A model generated the notes under the pieces. That model was not told the origin of the DNA. It worked only from the letters and a program-made list of their open reading frames with translations, and did no database searches. From Sphingosinicella sp041916975 (lineage in GTDB: Bacteria > Pseudomonadota > Alphaproteobacteria > Sphingomonadales > Sphingomonadaceae), in contig NZ_JAYRYK010000001.1 of NCBI RefSeq assembly GCF_041916975.1, positions 310,001 through 374,000 on the forward strand: DNA of 64,000 nucleotides, in the 5' to 3' direction. The translations under genes and the position numbers were made by a program. Positions within the stretch are counted from its first letter, which is position 1, and the number at the start of each line of letters is the position of its first letter. Shown here piece after piece: positions 55,911 to 64,000 of the stretch.

Positions 55911-57139
55911 GCACGAGCGACGTTCTGATTGTAGGCGCGGGACAGGCCGCCGCCCAGGCCGCCATCAGCCTTCGGATGGCGAACTTCACGGGCACCATCA
56001 CGATGGTCGGCGCCGAAGCGGTTCCGCCCTACGAACGCCCGCCGCTTTCGAAGGACTATCTCGCCGGCGAAAAGGAAGCCGCCCGGCTGCTGCTCCGCCC
56101 CGAGGCGTTCTGGGCCGACAAGGACGTGACGCTGCATCTCGGCACGCGTGTCGCGGCGGTGAACCCGGAAGCGCGCACCGTCACCACCGATGCGGGTGAG
56201 CATCTCGGCTACGGCGATCTCATCTGGGCGGCGGGCGGCAGCCCGCGCCCCCTGCCCCTTCCCGGCGCCGACAGCCACAACGTCCACATGATCCGCACGA
56301 TCGCGGATGTCGATGCGCTCCGCGCCGACCTTGAAGGCGGCGGACCGGTGGTCATCATCGGCGGCGGCTACATCGGTCTCGAAGCGGCTGCCGTTCTCGT
56401 CAAACAGGGCCACAAGGTCACGCTGCTCGAAGCGCTGCCGCGCGTGCTTGCGCGCGTCGCTGGTGAAGCCGTGTCACGCTTCTATGAGGAGGAACACCGC
56501 GCGCACGGCGTCGACCTGCGCCTCTCCGCCCAGATAGAAGCGCTGGAAACCGATGCCGGCCGCGTCACGGCCGTGCGCCTCGCAGACGGTGAGCGGCTGC
56601 CCGCGGCCGCCGTCATCGTCGGCATCGGCCTTATCCCCTCCGTCGAGCCGCTTCTCGATGCAGGCGCGAGCGGCGGCAATGGTGTCGATGTCGACGCCTT
56701 CTGCCGCACCGCCCTGCCCCACATCTACGCGATCGGCGACTGCGCAGCGCATGAAAACCGCTTCGCGGAAGGCGCGCGCATTCGCCTCGAATCGGTGCAG
56801 AACGCAGTCGATCAGGCGAAAACCGCCGTCGGCGCCATCCTCGGCGATCCACAGCCTTACTCGGCAACGCCATGGTTCTGGTCCAACCAGTATGATCTCC
56901 GCCTGCAGACCGTGGGCCTCTCCACGGGCCACGACGCCACCGTGCTGCGCGGCAATCCGGACGCACGCAGCTTCAGCCTTATCTATTTGAAGGGTGGCCG
57001 GGTCATCGCGCTCGATTGCATCAGTGCGGCGAAGGATTTCATTCAGGGGCGCGCGCTCGTGGAGAAAGGGGCGGTCATTGATCCGGCCCGCCTCGCCGAC
57101 GCCGGCACACCGCTGAAGGAGCTCCTGGCCGCATCATAG
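55907..57139 (+). CDS. FAD-dependent ferredoxin reductase-type oxidoreductase
   Basis: The 410-residue flavoprotein has an FAD-binding GAGQAAAQAA at residues 9-18, ERPPLSKDYL, an NAD-binding GGGYIGLEAA near 150 and the second FAD motif IYAIGDCAA near 270. A C-terminal reductase domain carries PWFWSNQYDLRLQ. This is the rhodocoxin/putidaredoxin reductase group, which passes electrons from NADH to a ferredoxin serving a P450 or dioxygenase; no partner is seen here. It starts with GTG inside the preceding stop. Confidence 0.92.
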   Translation: MSTSDVLIVGAGQAAAQAAISLRMANFTGTITMVGAEAVPPYERPPLSKDYLAGEKEAARLLLRPEAFWADKDVTLHLGTRVAAVNPEARTVTTDAGEHLGYGDLIWAAGGSPRPLPLPGADSHNVHMIRTIADVDALRADLEGGGPVVIIGGGYIGLEAAAVLVKQGHKVTLLEALPRVLARVAGEAVSRFYEEEHRAHGVDLRLSAQIEALETDAGRVTAVRLADGERLPAAAVIVGIGLIPSVEPLLDAGASGGNGVDVDAFCRTALPHIYAIGDCAAHENRFAEGARIRLESVQNAVDQAKTAVGAILGDPQPYSATPWFWSNQYDLRLQTVGLSTGHDATVLRGNPDARSFSLIYLKGGRVIALDCISAAKDFIQGRALVEKGAVIDPARLADAGTPLKELLAAS

Positions 57140-57152
57140 GGGGACTTTCGCC

Positions 57153-58094
57153 TTGACCATGCCAGCGCTGTTTCGCGGGCGGCTTTCGATCCCGGTGATC
57201 GGGTCGCCGCTGTTCATCATCTCGAACCCCGATCTCGTCATAGCGCAGTGCCGCGCGGGTGTGGTCGGCAGCTTTCCGTCGCTGAACGCGCGGCCGCTGC
57301 CGCAGTTCGAGGAATGGCTGCAGCGCCTTTCGACCGAGCTGACGAAAAAGGACGCGCCCTACGCAGTCAACCTCATCGTCCACAAGTCGAACGACCGACT
57401 GATGGACGACCTTGCGCTCTGCGTGAAATACAAGGTGCCGCTCATCATCACTTCGCTCGGCGCGCGCGAGGATGTGAACGCCGCGATCCACAGCTACGGC
57501 GGCCTCGTCTTCCACGACGTCATCACCAATGCGTTTGCGAAGAAGGCCATCGAAAAGGGCGCGGACGGCCTCATTCCCGTCGCCGCGGGCGCGGGCGGCC
57601 ATGCGGGCACCCTCTCCCCCTTCGCGCTTGTGCAGGAAATCCGTGAATGGTTCGACGGGCCCATCGCCCTGTCCGGCGCGATCGCGACCGGTAGCGCCGT
57701 GCTCGCAGCTGAAGCGATGGGCGCCGATTTCGGCTACATCGGCTCAGCCTTCATCGCCACCACCGAAGCGCGCGCCGACGAGCGCTACAAGCAGATGATC
57801 GTCGAAAGCCGCGCTTCCGATATCGTCTACTCGAACCTCTTCACCGGTGTGCACGGCAACTATCTCGCCCCCTCCATTGTGAATGCCGGCCTCGATCCCG
57901 CGAACCTGCCCGTCAGCGACCCTTCGAAAATGGATTTCGGCAGCGGCGGCAACACCGGCGCCAAGGCGTGGAAGGACATATGGGGCTGCGGCCAGGGCAT
58001 CGGCGCGGTGAAGGCCGTGCTGCCCGCCGCCGAGCTCGTCGCGCGCCTGAAACGCGAATACGACGCTGCAAAAGCGAAACTCTGCACCGCCTGA
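57153..58094 (+). CDS. Nitronate monooxygenase (2-nitropropane dioxygenase-like)
   Basis: The 313-residue FMN TIM-barrel protein has PVIGSPLFIISNPDLV at the N-terminus and GAGGHAGTLSPF plus GADFGYIGSAFIAT for flavin phosphate binding. It oxidises alkyl nitronates or related carbanions; the physiological substrate is unknown. The TTG at 57153 sits at good distance from AGGGGG; the ATG at 57159 is two codons later. A T7 run after the stop (58102-58108) lacks a clear stem. Confidence 0.9.
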   Translation: MTMPALFRGRLSIPVIGSPLFIISNPDLVIAQCRAGVVGSFPSLNARPLPQFEEWLQRLSTELTKKDAPYAVNLIVHKSNDRLMDDLALCVKYKVPLIITSLGAREDVNAAIHSYGGLVFHDVITNAFAKKAIEKGADGLIPVAAGAGGHAGTLSPFALVQEIREWFDGPIALSGAIATGSAVLAAEAMGADFGYIGSAFIATTEARADERYKQMIVESRASDIVYSNLFTGVHGNYLAPSIVNAGLDPANLPVSDPSKMDFGSGGNTGAKAWKDIWGCGQGIGAVKAVLPAAELVARLKREYDAAKAKLCTA

Positions 58095-58195
58095 ACCGTT
58101 CTTTTTTTGACGCGCCTCAAGAAACCGCCAAGCCGCTGTGGCATGGTTGGCTGCAGAACAAACCGCGACTCGAAGGCAAGGATCGGAAGCGCACG

Positions 58196-58597
58196 ATGGA
58201 ACTGACGATTTCTCTCGAAGACGTATGCCGCATCGTGCTGCGTGCCCGCGAATACGACGCGCAGGTCCCCGCGGTCGACCCCGACGATAGCTCGAACATG
58301 GCCGACGACAAGGCCGTGGACGTTCTCGAAGACTCCTCGAACACCTCTGTGGAGGAAGAGCTGCGCAGCATGATCGAGGACCTGAACGACGATGAGCAGG
58401 TCGAGCTGTACACGCTGATGCTGGTAGGCGCCGGCGACTACGACGCCGGCGAATGGGACGAAGCCCTCGCCACCGTCACCGACGAGGTGTCAGACATCCC
58501 CGGAGCCCTCATGCGCACGCCGATGCTAGCCTCACTCCTCGAAACGGGACTGGCCGCCTTTGGACTCGACTGTGACGGGATGGGGACGGCGGGCTAG
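58196..58597 (+). CDS. DUF3775 domain protein
   Basis: The 133-residue, very acidic protein starts MELTISLEDVCRIVLRAREYD, the hallmark of DUF3775, and has a linker rich in Asp/Ser, then a helical half (ELRSMIEDLNDDEQVELYTLMLVGAG). The role of the family is unknown. Its stop codon and that of the convergent methyltransferase share the four bases CTAG. Confidence 0.88.
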   Translation: MELTISLEDVCRIVLRAREYDAQVPAVDPDDSSNMADDKAVDVLEDSSNTSVEEELRSMIEDLNDDEQVELYTLMLVGAGDYDAGEWDEALATVTDEVSDIPGALMRTPMLASLLETGLAAFGLDCDGMGTAG

Positions 58598-59334
58598 GCG
58601 GAGATGGGTTTAACCCAAGCGATCGTCAGATACTTGTTGCAGAATCCGTCCACGACCGTGGAAATTAGCCTTTTCGAAAAAGCTGCGGGGTTTCGCAGAT
58701 AGTATCCAGCCATATTTTTCCGCATATCTTCAAGCCTTGCTTCCTGTCCGCGCACGATTTTCAACGGACTGAACGGTTGCACCTGAAACAGCGAATCTAT
58801 CTCTTTCAGACCTAAATCGGCGCCCAGAGATCGGAAGGATTTCGGTGTAAAGTCATGGAGATGATAGGGATTCACGTCCACCGAAGGCGTGACCGGAACC
58901 GATGCAATCAGCGTTCCGCCCGGGCGAAGCAATCGTCTGAAATTCTGAAGGAGCGCCGAGGGGTCGGGGACATGCTCTACCGTTTCCAATGACACGATCG
59001 TGTCGAAACCGTCCGAATCTTCGAGCTTGCACCCATCCGACTGCAGAAAACGCACCCTCTCGGAGATGTAGGATCGAGCGGCATATCCCACGGCTGCCGC
59101 ATCAATATCCACTCCAAGGACCTGTTCAGGTGTCTGCTCCGCTCCCGCAAGGACTGCCGTGCCATAACCGACGCCGCAGGCGCAATCGAGGACACGCCCG
59201 CCCTTAACGAAGCCTGCCGCGAACCGATAGCGTTCCATATGAAGCGCCAAGGTCTCTTTCCCCGTGGCGTCTGTACCATCCAGTGCATTGGGGACGAGGC
59301 GTTCAAGGGAGACTGTCGACGGTGTGACGTTCAT
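58594..59334 (-). CDS. Class I SAM-dependent methyltransferase
   Basis: The 246-residue Methyltransf_11/UbiE-like protein has SAM motif I VLDCACGVGYGTAVL, the acidic loop GVDIDAAAV, and post-motif LETVEHVPDPSALL. It lacks a clear acceptor signature; by context (sugar transferase genes next door) a glycan or glycolipid methylation is possible. Base composition is lower in GC than most of the window, as in the following four genes. Confidence 0.88.
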   Translation of the reverse strand: MNVTPSTVSLERLVPNALDGTDATGKETLALHMERYRFAAGFVKGGRVLDCACGVGYGTAVLAGAEQTPEQVLGVDIDAAAVGYAARSYISERVRFLQSDGCKLEDSDGFDTIVSLETVEHVPDPSALLQNFRRLLRPGGTLIASVPVTPSVDVNPYHLHDFTPKSFRSLGADLGLKEIDSLFQVQPFSPLKIVRGQEARLEDMRKNMAGYYLRNPAAFSKRLISTVVDGFCNKYLTIAWVKPISA

Positions 59335-59459
59335 AGGGGACTACTTCGACATCGTTGGCAAGAAACGTACACTTGAAAGGCAAAAGTTAAATAGCTGCTA
59401 ACGATATTCTTTCAGACTTTGAAACCGGTAATTAACTACTCGAACGCCATTTATATTTA

Positions 59460-61040
59460 ATGGCACGATCGTCGTACATAGCCGGACAAACGCCGCTGCA
59501 CGCCTCACATCAGTTCTCACCGAACATTTGCTATGTGGCGTTTAGCACTGCGCTCTTTGCCGTCTGGATCGGCTTTTATCTCTTTGAGCCATTCGGGTTT
59601 GATAGCCCGGGCCGCGACACTTGGCATCATGTTGCCGTCTTGCGCGAACTAATGGCGGCACCCTTTGCGCCATCTAACCCGCATATTCCGACAGAGGAGC
59701 CATCGCGCTACTTCACGCCCGTGAATGTCGTAGCCGCCTTGTTGGGCAAATTGCTCGGATTATCTCCATACGCACTCTTCGGAGTCATGGGCGCCGCAAG
59801 CTGTGTCGGCCTCGTAATCGGATGCTGGATTTTCGCGCGTCGCTACTATGGCACTTCGTGGTCACCCCTTGCTCTTCTCCTGAGCCTTCTGTTCGTTTGG
59901 GGGCTACAGCGCGGACATGCAGGTTTACACAACTACGCCACATTTCTGACCAGCGCGGCATACCCTTCGACCATCGTTTTCGTGGTTGGCTTCTTCCAAT
60001 GGGCACTGGTCCTCGGCGTTATGGAAGAAAAGAAGAATTTTATTTCTCGCCTTCTTGCAATCGCGGGTCTCACCGCTTTTTCCTTGATCGTTCATCAACT
60101 CAGCGGCGTGATTACAGCAGTCATGGCCGGCAGCTTTGCGGTCTTCCATCCGCGTGCAAATGCAAAGGCAAAGACTGCGGCAGTCGGAGCGATAGCGATT
60201 GGCACCTTGATCATATTAGGATGGCCTTACTTCAATATCCTCGATGTTCTATCTTCGACTTCTGATCCCCGGTGGAGATCCGCCGATACAAGTATGGACG
60301 CTTTATCCACGGCGCTGATACTCGCAGCACCCGCATTGATTGGTATTCTTGCATTTCGCAAAGCACCGAACGGTTGGCGATACGAAATACTGTTCCCAGC
60401 TCTTTTCTTCACTCTGATTTATACGGCACTCGAAATCCAAGATAGTTCCATCGCACATCGTCTGGTCCCTGCAATTGTCCTTGTAGGCCAGCTGGGCACG
60501 GTATGGCTCATTGTAGATTATCTCGACAATGCCGATCGTCCCCGCAGCCTTCGTTTGGCGGTTGCGGCGGCATTTTGCTTCGTTTGCGCCCTCTCTGCAG
60601 GCGCAACCGGACTCAAACGTTCGAACGATTTGGAAATGCGTGCTTCCAAGGGCTCACTGCGCTCCACCGCGGAAGCACTGGCTGCCCTGCTTCCGGTGGG
60701 CTCCGTCGCATTCGCAACCGAGAACATCGTCTTTCCACTCCAATCCACCGGAAGACGTGTCGTTTCCATTCCTCGCCCGGAACCGGTCGCACCCAGCCTA
60801 GCGACCCGCCAGGCGGCGACAGACCTGTTTTTTGACGATCGCACAAACAACACTGAGCGCCTCAAGCTCATCGCACGCTGGCAGGCCACTCATGCCGTGT
60901 TCGCAGCAACAGACTTGCAACCAAAAGTGGTCGCGGCACTCCGAAAACTGGGCGCATCGACTGAGCTTTCCAACACTGTGGACGTGGTAACATTCAATCT
61001 GCGCGACACGGGATCAGCCTCGCATGGGAACGGCCAATGA
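59460..61040 (+). CDS. GT-C-like polytopic membrane protein
   Basis: The 526-residue inner-membrane protein has about 10-11 hydrophobic segments, an early loop PFGFDSPGRDTWHH with Asp residues where GT-C glycosyltransferases keep their catalytic acid, and a periplasmic C-terminal domain (about 400-526). No full family signature is seen, so its transferase role is inferred from topology and from the three downstream genes. Its stop overlaps the next start by four bases. Codon use is more AT-rich than elsewhere. Confidence 0.7.
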   Translation: MARSSYIAGQTPLHASHQFSPNICYVAFSTALFAVWIGFYLFEPFGFDSPGRDTWHHVAVLRELMAAPFAPSNPHIPTEEPSRYFTPVNVVAALLGKLLGLSPYALFGVMGAASCVGLVIGCWIFARRYYGTSWSPLALLLSLLFVWGLQRGHAGLHNYATFLTSAAYPSTIVFVVGFFQWALVLGVMEEKKNFISRLLAIAGLTAFSLIVHQLSGVITAVMAGSFAVFHPRANAKAKTAAVGAIAIGTLIILGWPYFNILDVLSSTSDPRWRSADTSMDALSTALILAAPALIGILAFRKAPNGWRYEILFPALFFTLIYTALEIQDSSIAHRLVPAIVLVGQLGTVWLIVDYLDNADRPRSLRLAVAAAFCFVCALSAGATGLKRSNDLEMRASKGSLRSTAEALAALLPVGSVAFATENIVFPLQSTGRRVVSIPRPEPVAPSLATRQAATDLFFDDRTNNTERLKLIARWQATHAVFAATDLQPKVVAALRKLGASTELSNTVDVVTFNLRDTGSASHGNGQ

Positions 61041-61402
61041 CCTTTCGACCGCTCCTCTGGATATTGCTCATCAGCTTTCCGATCGGCGTCGGCGCGGGGC
61101 AGGTTTTGCTCAAAATGGCCGCGCAGCAAATGCAGGTTCGCCAGTCGATTATCGAGATCGTCACCAATCCGCTCCTGATCGCAGCTTTCAGCCTTTATGC
61201 GACTCTTGGTGTTGTATGGCTGCTCATCTTGAAAGAGCTGCCGCTGAGTGTCGCTTATCCGTTCGTCGCCCTTTCGTTCGCCGTCACGCCGCTTCTCGCG
61301 TGGCTAATGTTGGGTGACAAACCGCAAGGTCTCTATTTCCTCGGCATCGCCCTTATTTGCGCAGGCGTCGCCATCACACAAAGAGCAATCCATGCCAATT
61401 GA
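61037..61402 (+). CDS. EamA/SMR-like four-helix membrane protein (ArnE-type flippase subunit)
   Basis: The 121-residue protein has four membrane helices with the DMT motif GQVLLKMAAQQMQV and the closing YFLGIALICAGVAI. ArnE/F-like proteins flip undecaprenyl-phosphate sugars across the inner membrane. Its place between a GT-C-like protein and a polyprenyl-phosphate GT2 fits that role. Confidence 0.8.
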   Translation: MTFRPLLWILLISFPIGVGAGQVLLKMAAQQMQVRQSIIEIVTNPLLIAAFSLYATLGVVWLLILKELPLSVAYPFVALSFAVTPLLAWLMLGDKPQGLYFLGIALICAGVAITQRAIHAN

Positions 61403-62078
61403 CGCCAACAATCTTTGGGTCGTCATCCCTGCCTACAACGAAGGCAAGATGATCGCGCGCGTGGTCGAAGATGTCAGGCGACTGTTTCCAAACGTGGTCG
61501 TCATTGATGACGCGTCCGCCGATCAAACGGCGGAGGCGGCCAAACGCGCCGGCGCCCATGTTCTGCGCCACCCCATCAATCTCGGACAAGGCGCCGCTCT
61601 CCAGACAGGCTTCGAATATGCCTTGAATGCGGGCGCGACATTTATTGCGACGTTCGATGCCGATGGGCAGCATCACATCGAAGATGTCACCTTGATGCAG
61701 GAAAGGCTGATTGAGAGCGGTGCCGATCTCGCGCTTGGCAGCAGATTTCTTGGCAACACCGTTGGGATGACGGAGGGAAGGCGCCTGCTCCTTCGTGCAG
61801 CAACGCTATTCACCAACATCACGACCGGTCTGTCACTGAGCGATTGTCACAACGGTCTCAGACTTCTCACAGCGCGTGCAGCAAGTGTCCTCACACTCCG
61901 TCAAAACCGGATGGCACACGCATCCGAAATTCTCGCCGGTATCAGGAAACACAGACTGACCTTTATCGAGGTTCCGGTGACGATTTCCTACACCGAGTAT
62001 TCGCGGCAGAAGGGACAGACCTTCATCGACACTTTCGTGATCTGCCGCGATCTCATTGCTGCAAAGATGCTTCCATGA
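61392..62078 (+). CDS. Glycosyltransferase family 2 (polyprenyl-phosphate sugar synthase type)
   Basis: The 228-residue GT-A enzyme has VVIPAYNEGKMI, VVVIDDASADQT and the DxD-like motif TFDADGQHH, then ALGSRFLG. It lacks C-terminal membrane helices. It should make a polyprenyl-phosphate-linked sugar on the cytosolic face, DPM1/DGT style. It starts inside the end of the flippase gene (11-base overlap) and its stop overlaps the next start by four bases. Confidence 0.9.
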   Translation: MPIDANNLWVVIPAYNEGKMIARVVEDVRRLFPNVVVIDDASADQTAEAAKRAGAHVLRHPINLGQGAALQTGFEYALNAGATFIATFDADGQHHIEDVTLMQERLIESGADLALGSRFLGNTVGMTEGRRLLLRAATLFTNITTGLSLSDCHNGLRLLTARAASVLTLRQNRMAHASEILAGIRKHRLTFIEVPVTISYTEYSRQKGQTFIDTFVICRDLIAAKMLP

Positions 62079-62398
62079 TCATCCAGATCATCTTGTCCGT
62101 CGGACTTTCGGTCTGCGTCTTTTATGTTGTCAGCCTCAGACGTTCGTTCTCGGCGGCGCAAATCGGTCTGTTGGCCGTGATCATGTCGGGATATGTTTTC
62201 GTCTGGTTCCCTGGCCTCACCAATACGATCGCATCGCTTGTCGGGGTCGGCCGCGGCGCGGATCTCGTAACGTACGTCTGGATCGTTCTCAATCTCGCCT
62301 TCATTCTCCGGCTTCATCTCAAGTTACGAGAGCAGGCCGAAACACTCACGAGATTGGCGCGTCAGATCACGCTCGCACAATCCGAAAAGCCGGATTGA
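62075..62398 (+). CDS. DUF2304 membrane protein
   Basis: The 107-residue protein has three membrane helices (IIQIILSVGLSVCVFYVV; IGLLAVIMSGYVFVWF; VTYVWIVLNLAFILRLHL) and a short C-terminal coiled coil. DUF2304 proteins regularly accompany DPM1-like glycosyltransferases and probably anchor or assist them. It closes the four-gene plus-strand set, eight bases from the convergent PAP2 stop. Confidence 0.85.
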   Translation: MIIQIILSVGLSVCVFYVVSLRRSFSAAQIGLLAVIMSGYVFVWFPGLTNTIASLVGVGRGADLVTYVWIVLNLAFILRLHLKLREQAETLTRLARQITLAQSEKPD

Positions 62399-62405
62399 AA
62401 CAAAT

Positions 62406-63509
62406 TCAGTTCGCGTTCCGGGTTGAGAGGTACCGCTCCACCCCCCGCCACACCGCATACGTTCCCGCAAAGGCAACGAGCCCGTCCACGGCGTAATGCC
62501 AGCCGAGGTGGATCGAGCCGATGAACGTCGTGAGTGCGAAGAGCGAGGCGATGAGGCCCGCCGTGCGTCCGATCCGGAAGGCGAGCAGCACGTAGAGGAA
62601 GGCGATCGCATTGTGGAGCGAGGGCATTGCGGAAATACCCATCGAGAAAGCGATCGTGTCCGTTTCGTGCGCGGTCCAGAGCATATTCTGCCACTGCAGC
62701 GCGCCAAGGCCCATGCCGCCGTCCGCCTTCAGCGCTGTATCGATCGCGGCGAGCCTCTCCATCAGCCCGGTAAATTCGGGCGCGGAGGGCGAGGCCATCG
62801 CCGCAAGGAAGCACGGACCCGCGGAGCTGCCGATGTAGGCACCGAACACGCCGAGCACGATCCAGACGGCAGTGAAATTCAGGAAGAAGCGCGCCCGCTC
62901 GGCACCCGGCGCAATCAATGCGAAATAGCCGATCGCCACGGAAAGCCCGAAAACCCACAGCGTGTAGAGGCGATCGATCACCAGCGTCGCGTCGGCGGAC
63001 CCGAAAAGCGCGTGCGTCAGCTCCCACGGCTGCCGCCCCAGGAACAGCAGCTTGTCCGCTGCGGTGAACAGGTCGTCGAGATAAAACGGCATGATATGCG
63101 GGATCTGCATTTTCAGCATACCCATCGCCGCAAACAACACCGGCATCAGCGCCAGCGGCAACAGCCGGGAGACGAGCAAGCTCGTATCCTGAAGTTGCAC
63201 GCGCAGAGAAGCCAACATGCGGGACAACGGCTGCGCCTCTCCGGAGAGCAGTGCACGGATCAAATGATAGAGAAGCCCCAGCGACACCACGAGCGGAATC
63301 GCGCGCAGTGCCTTGCCCATGTAGTCGGCAACCAGCGCAGCCGTTGAGGCCCCGTTCCACTGCGCCACCACCTCGGAAACGCCGTAGATTCCGGCGACCA
63401 TCAGAAAGAGCGGCGCAAGCCATGCCCATTCTTCACGCGCGATGGAAAACGGCTTTCCGAGAACAGCGTACATGAGCGCCCGATCGATAGCTGCAGGTGT
63501 GATGAGCAC
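62406..63509 (-). CDS. PAP2-superfamily membrane phosphatase (PAP2_3 type)
   Basis: The 367-residue polytopic protein has the phosphatase motifs SAMPSLHNA near residue 290 and IHLGWHYAVDG near 330, plus SSAGPCF. In this subgroup are inositol-phosphorylceramide synthase-like transferases and polyprenyl-phosphate phosphatases. Recycling of undecaprenyl phosphate would suit the neighbouring sugar-lipid genes; sphingolipid metabolism is another option in a sphingomonad. Confidence 0.87.
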   Translation of the reverse strand: MLITPAAIDRALMYAVLGKPFSIAREEWAWLAPLFLMVAGIYGVSEVVAQWNGASTAALVADYMGKALRAIPLVVSLGLLYHLIRALLSGEAQPLSRMLASLRVQLQDTSLLVSRLLPLALMPVLFAAMGMLKMQIPHIMPFYLDDLFTAADKLLFLGRQPWELTHALFGSADATLVIDRLYTLWVFGLSVAIGYFALIAPGAERARFFLNFTAVWIVLGVFGAYIGSSAGPCFLAAMASPSAPEFTGLMERLAAIDTALKADGGMGLGALQWQNMLWTAHETDTIAFSMGISAMPSLHNAIAFLYVLLAFRIGRTAGLIASLFALTTFIGSIHLGWHYAVDGLVAFAGTYAVWRGVERYLSTRNAN

Positions 63510-63604
63510 TATCGAAAAGGCATTAACGATCCGTGGAAGCCGTCGCCGCAGGTGCGCTCAGCGCCCGACCCATTGCGATTCCGTTCCAATAACATGTTGA
63601 TAAT

Positions 63605-63711
63605 ACATCGCATCTGTGCGAGCAGCCGACCCGCGCGAGCATTTCTATTCTCGCGTTGTTTACATCCCAGTTTGACTGGCCCGGCCCTTCCCAGCGGTCG
63701 GGCCATTTTTT
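63605..63711 (+). ncRNA. Candidate intergenic small RNA ending in a strong terminator
   Basis: The 226-base gap between the PAP2 gene and tRNA-Lys contains a plus-strand structure that no plus-strand gene explains. Stem 1 is CGCA/TGCG (63609-63620). Stem 2 is CGCGAG (63634-63639) with CTCGCG (63650-63655). The third is TGGCCCG (63677-63683) with CGGGCCA (63699-63705) followed by six T. A -10-like TGATAAT lies at 63598-63604. The last loop contains CCCTTCCC. The structure is seen; transcription is inferred. Confidence 0.4.
63677..63711 (+). terminator. Intrinsic terminator without an upstream plus-strand gene
   Basis: TGGCCCG and CGGGCCA form a perfect 7-bp stem with a 15-base loop, followed by TTTTTT. 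On the minus strand there is no T-run after it, so it is oriented for plus-strand transcripts, yet the nearest plus-strand gene ends at 62398 on the far side of a minus-strand gene. Confidence 0.7.
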
Positions 63712-63735
63712 CGCGGAAGAATGGGATGGAACCGC

Positions 63736-63811
63736 TGGTGAGCCCTGCTGGATTCGAACCAGCGACCTACTGATTAAAAGTCAGTTGCTCTACCGACTGA
63801 GCTAAGGGCCC
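63736..63811 (-). tRNA. tRNA-Lys (TTT)
   Basis: The 76-base minus-strand sequence folds into a cloverleaf with acceptor GGGCCCT/AGGGCTC, anticodon stem ACTGA/TCAGT and loop CTTTTAA giving anticodon TTT, T-arm GGTTCGAATCC and an encoded CCA. Confidence 0.96.
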
Positions 63812-63861
63812 ATCGCCATGCGGCGTGTGCGGGGCTGATCTATGGAGCGCGGGGGCTTCGG

Positions 63862-64000
63862 TCAACCGTTTCTGAGACGGGCGTGCATCTGGCGCACGGT
63901 GAGGCCGATAACGGGATGCCTCCAGTCCGGCGCAACCGCGAGCATAGGCGTCAGCACGAAGTCCCGGAGGTGCATGGATCGGTGCGGTGCGGCGATGCCC
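63862..64000 (-). CDS. folK: 2-amino-4-hydroxy-6-hydroxymethyldihydropteridine pyrophosphokinase, C-terminal end
   Basis: The minus-strand frame enters from the right edge and stops at 63862-63864. The 45 visible residues include PHRSMHLRDFVLTPM and APDWRHPVIG, the C-terminal signature of HPPK (PHxxxxxRxFVLxPL, then DWxHPxxG). The enzyme pyrophosphorylates the pterin in folate synthesis. The catalytic part is outside the window. Confidence 0.87.
   Translation of the reverse strand, partial: GIAAPHRSMHLRDFVLTPMLAVAPDWRHPVIGLTVRQMHARLRNG

Noticed and set aside
58095..58195. T7 run after the nitronate monooxygenase gene as a terminator
   Set aside because: No GC-rich stem of useful length precedes the T run.
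59387..59402. CtrA-like TTAA-N7-CTAAC between the methyltransferase and GT-C-like genes
   Set aside because: It has one mismatch, lies in an AT-rich gap where such matches are expected by chance, and there is no functional link to CtrA.
63736..63811. tRNA-Lys as an integration site for the 58.6-62.4 kb islet
   Set aside because: No partial tRNA 3' repeat or integrase was found near the islet, and the PAP2 gene separates it from the tRNA.

Overview
The window is high-GC DNA (low-AT codon use throughout, apart from one stretch near 58.6-62.4 kb) that reads as a chromosome of an alphaproteobacterium, most likely a member of the Sphingomonadales. Supporting signs are a CckA-type hybrid kinase, a GTTC-N7-GTTC SOS box at recA, the recA/alaS proximity, a purF-SDR gene pair, and a complete XrtA (exosortase A)/PEP-CTERM polysaccharide locus of the sphingomonad type. 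No insertion sequence, prophage or CRISPR array was seen; this is chromosomal backbone with one lower-GC sugar-modification islet.

Layout. 0-6 kb: tail of a KefB-type K+/H+ antiporter, alaS, and an EF-G-like GTPase. 6-13.5 kb: recA with SOS box and terminator, cckA with a small upstream ORF, an MFS exporter overlapping cysK, and a penicillin-binding D,D-carboxypeptidase. 13.7-19.4 kb: a fatty-acid oxidation operon (MerR regulator, acyl-CoA dehydrogenase, thiolase, FadB-like enzyme) with a 24-bp perfect operator palindrome at one end and an intrinsic terminator at the other. 19.4-24.3 kb: hisI, purF, an SDR and a GAF-PAS-GGDEF-EAL protein. 24.3-29.5 kb: a secreted CocE-type hydrolase and a SLAM-like outer-membrane translocon with its TbpB-like lipoprotein. 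29.6-32.9 kb: DUF983, def, recR, fmt, truA.

33.1-52.4 kb is the XrtA system. A ten-gene minus-strand operon (export lipoprotein, chain-length protein, tyrosine autokinase, outer-membrane barrel, AAA ATPase, polysaccharide deacetylase, FemAB-like protein, glycosyltransferase, exosortase-EpsI fusion, amidotransferase) is preceded by a second minus-strand set (GNAT-like protein, acyl-CoA/AMP ligase, PLP decarboxylase) and a divergent plus-strand set (acyl carrier protein and two hydrolase-like proteins). A PEP-CTERM protein, the expected exosortase substrate, sits right after these, behind a consensus sigma-54 promoter; a second sigma-54-type promoter lies before a small membrane protein at the other edge of the locus. 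Inferred working model: an exopolysaccharide is made and exported, PEP-CTERM proteins are cleaved by XrtA and attached to it or held at the surface, and sigma-54 coordinates the set.

52.6-64 kb: alpha/beta hydrolase, tRNA-Met, sulfotransferase-like protein, isoaspartyl peptidase, ferredoxin-reductase-like flavoprotein, nitronate monooxygenase, DUF3775 protein, then a lower-GC islet (methyltransferase, GT-C-like membrane protein, EamA-type small flippase, GT2, DUF2304), a PAP2 phosphatase, tRNA-Lys and the tail of folK. The most novel-looking items are two structured intergenic RNA candidates (about 6012-6120 and 63605-63711), the sigma-54/PEP-CTERM link, the SLAM/lipoprotein pair, and a perfect 12-bp hairpin enclosing the stop codon of the export gene.
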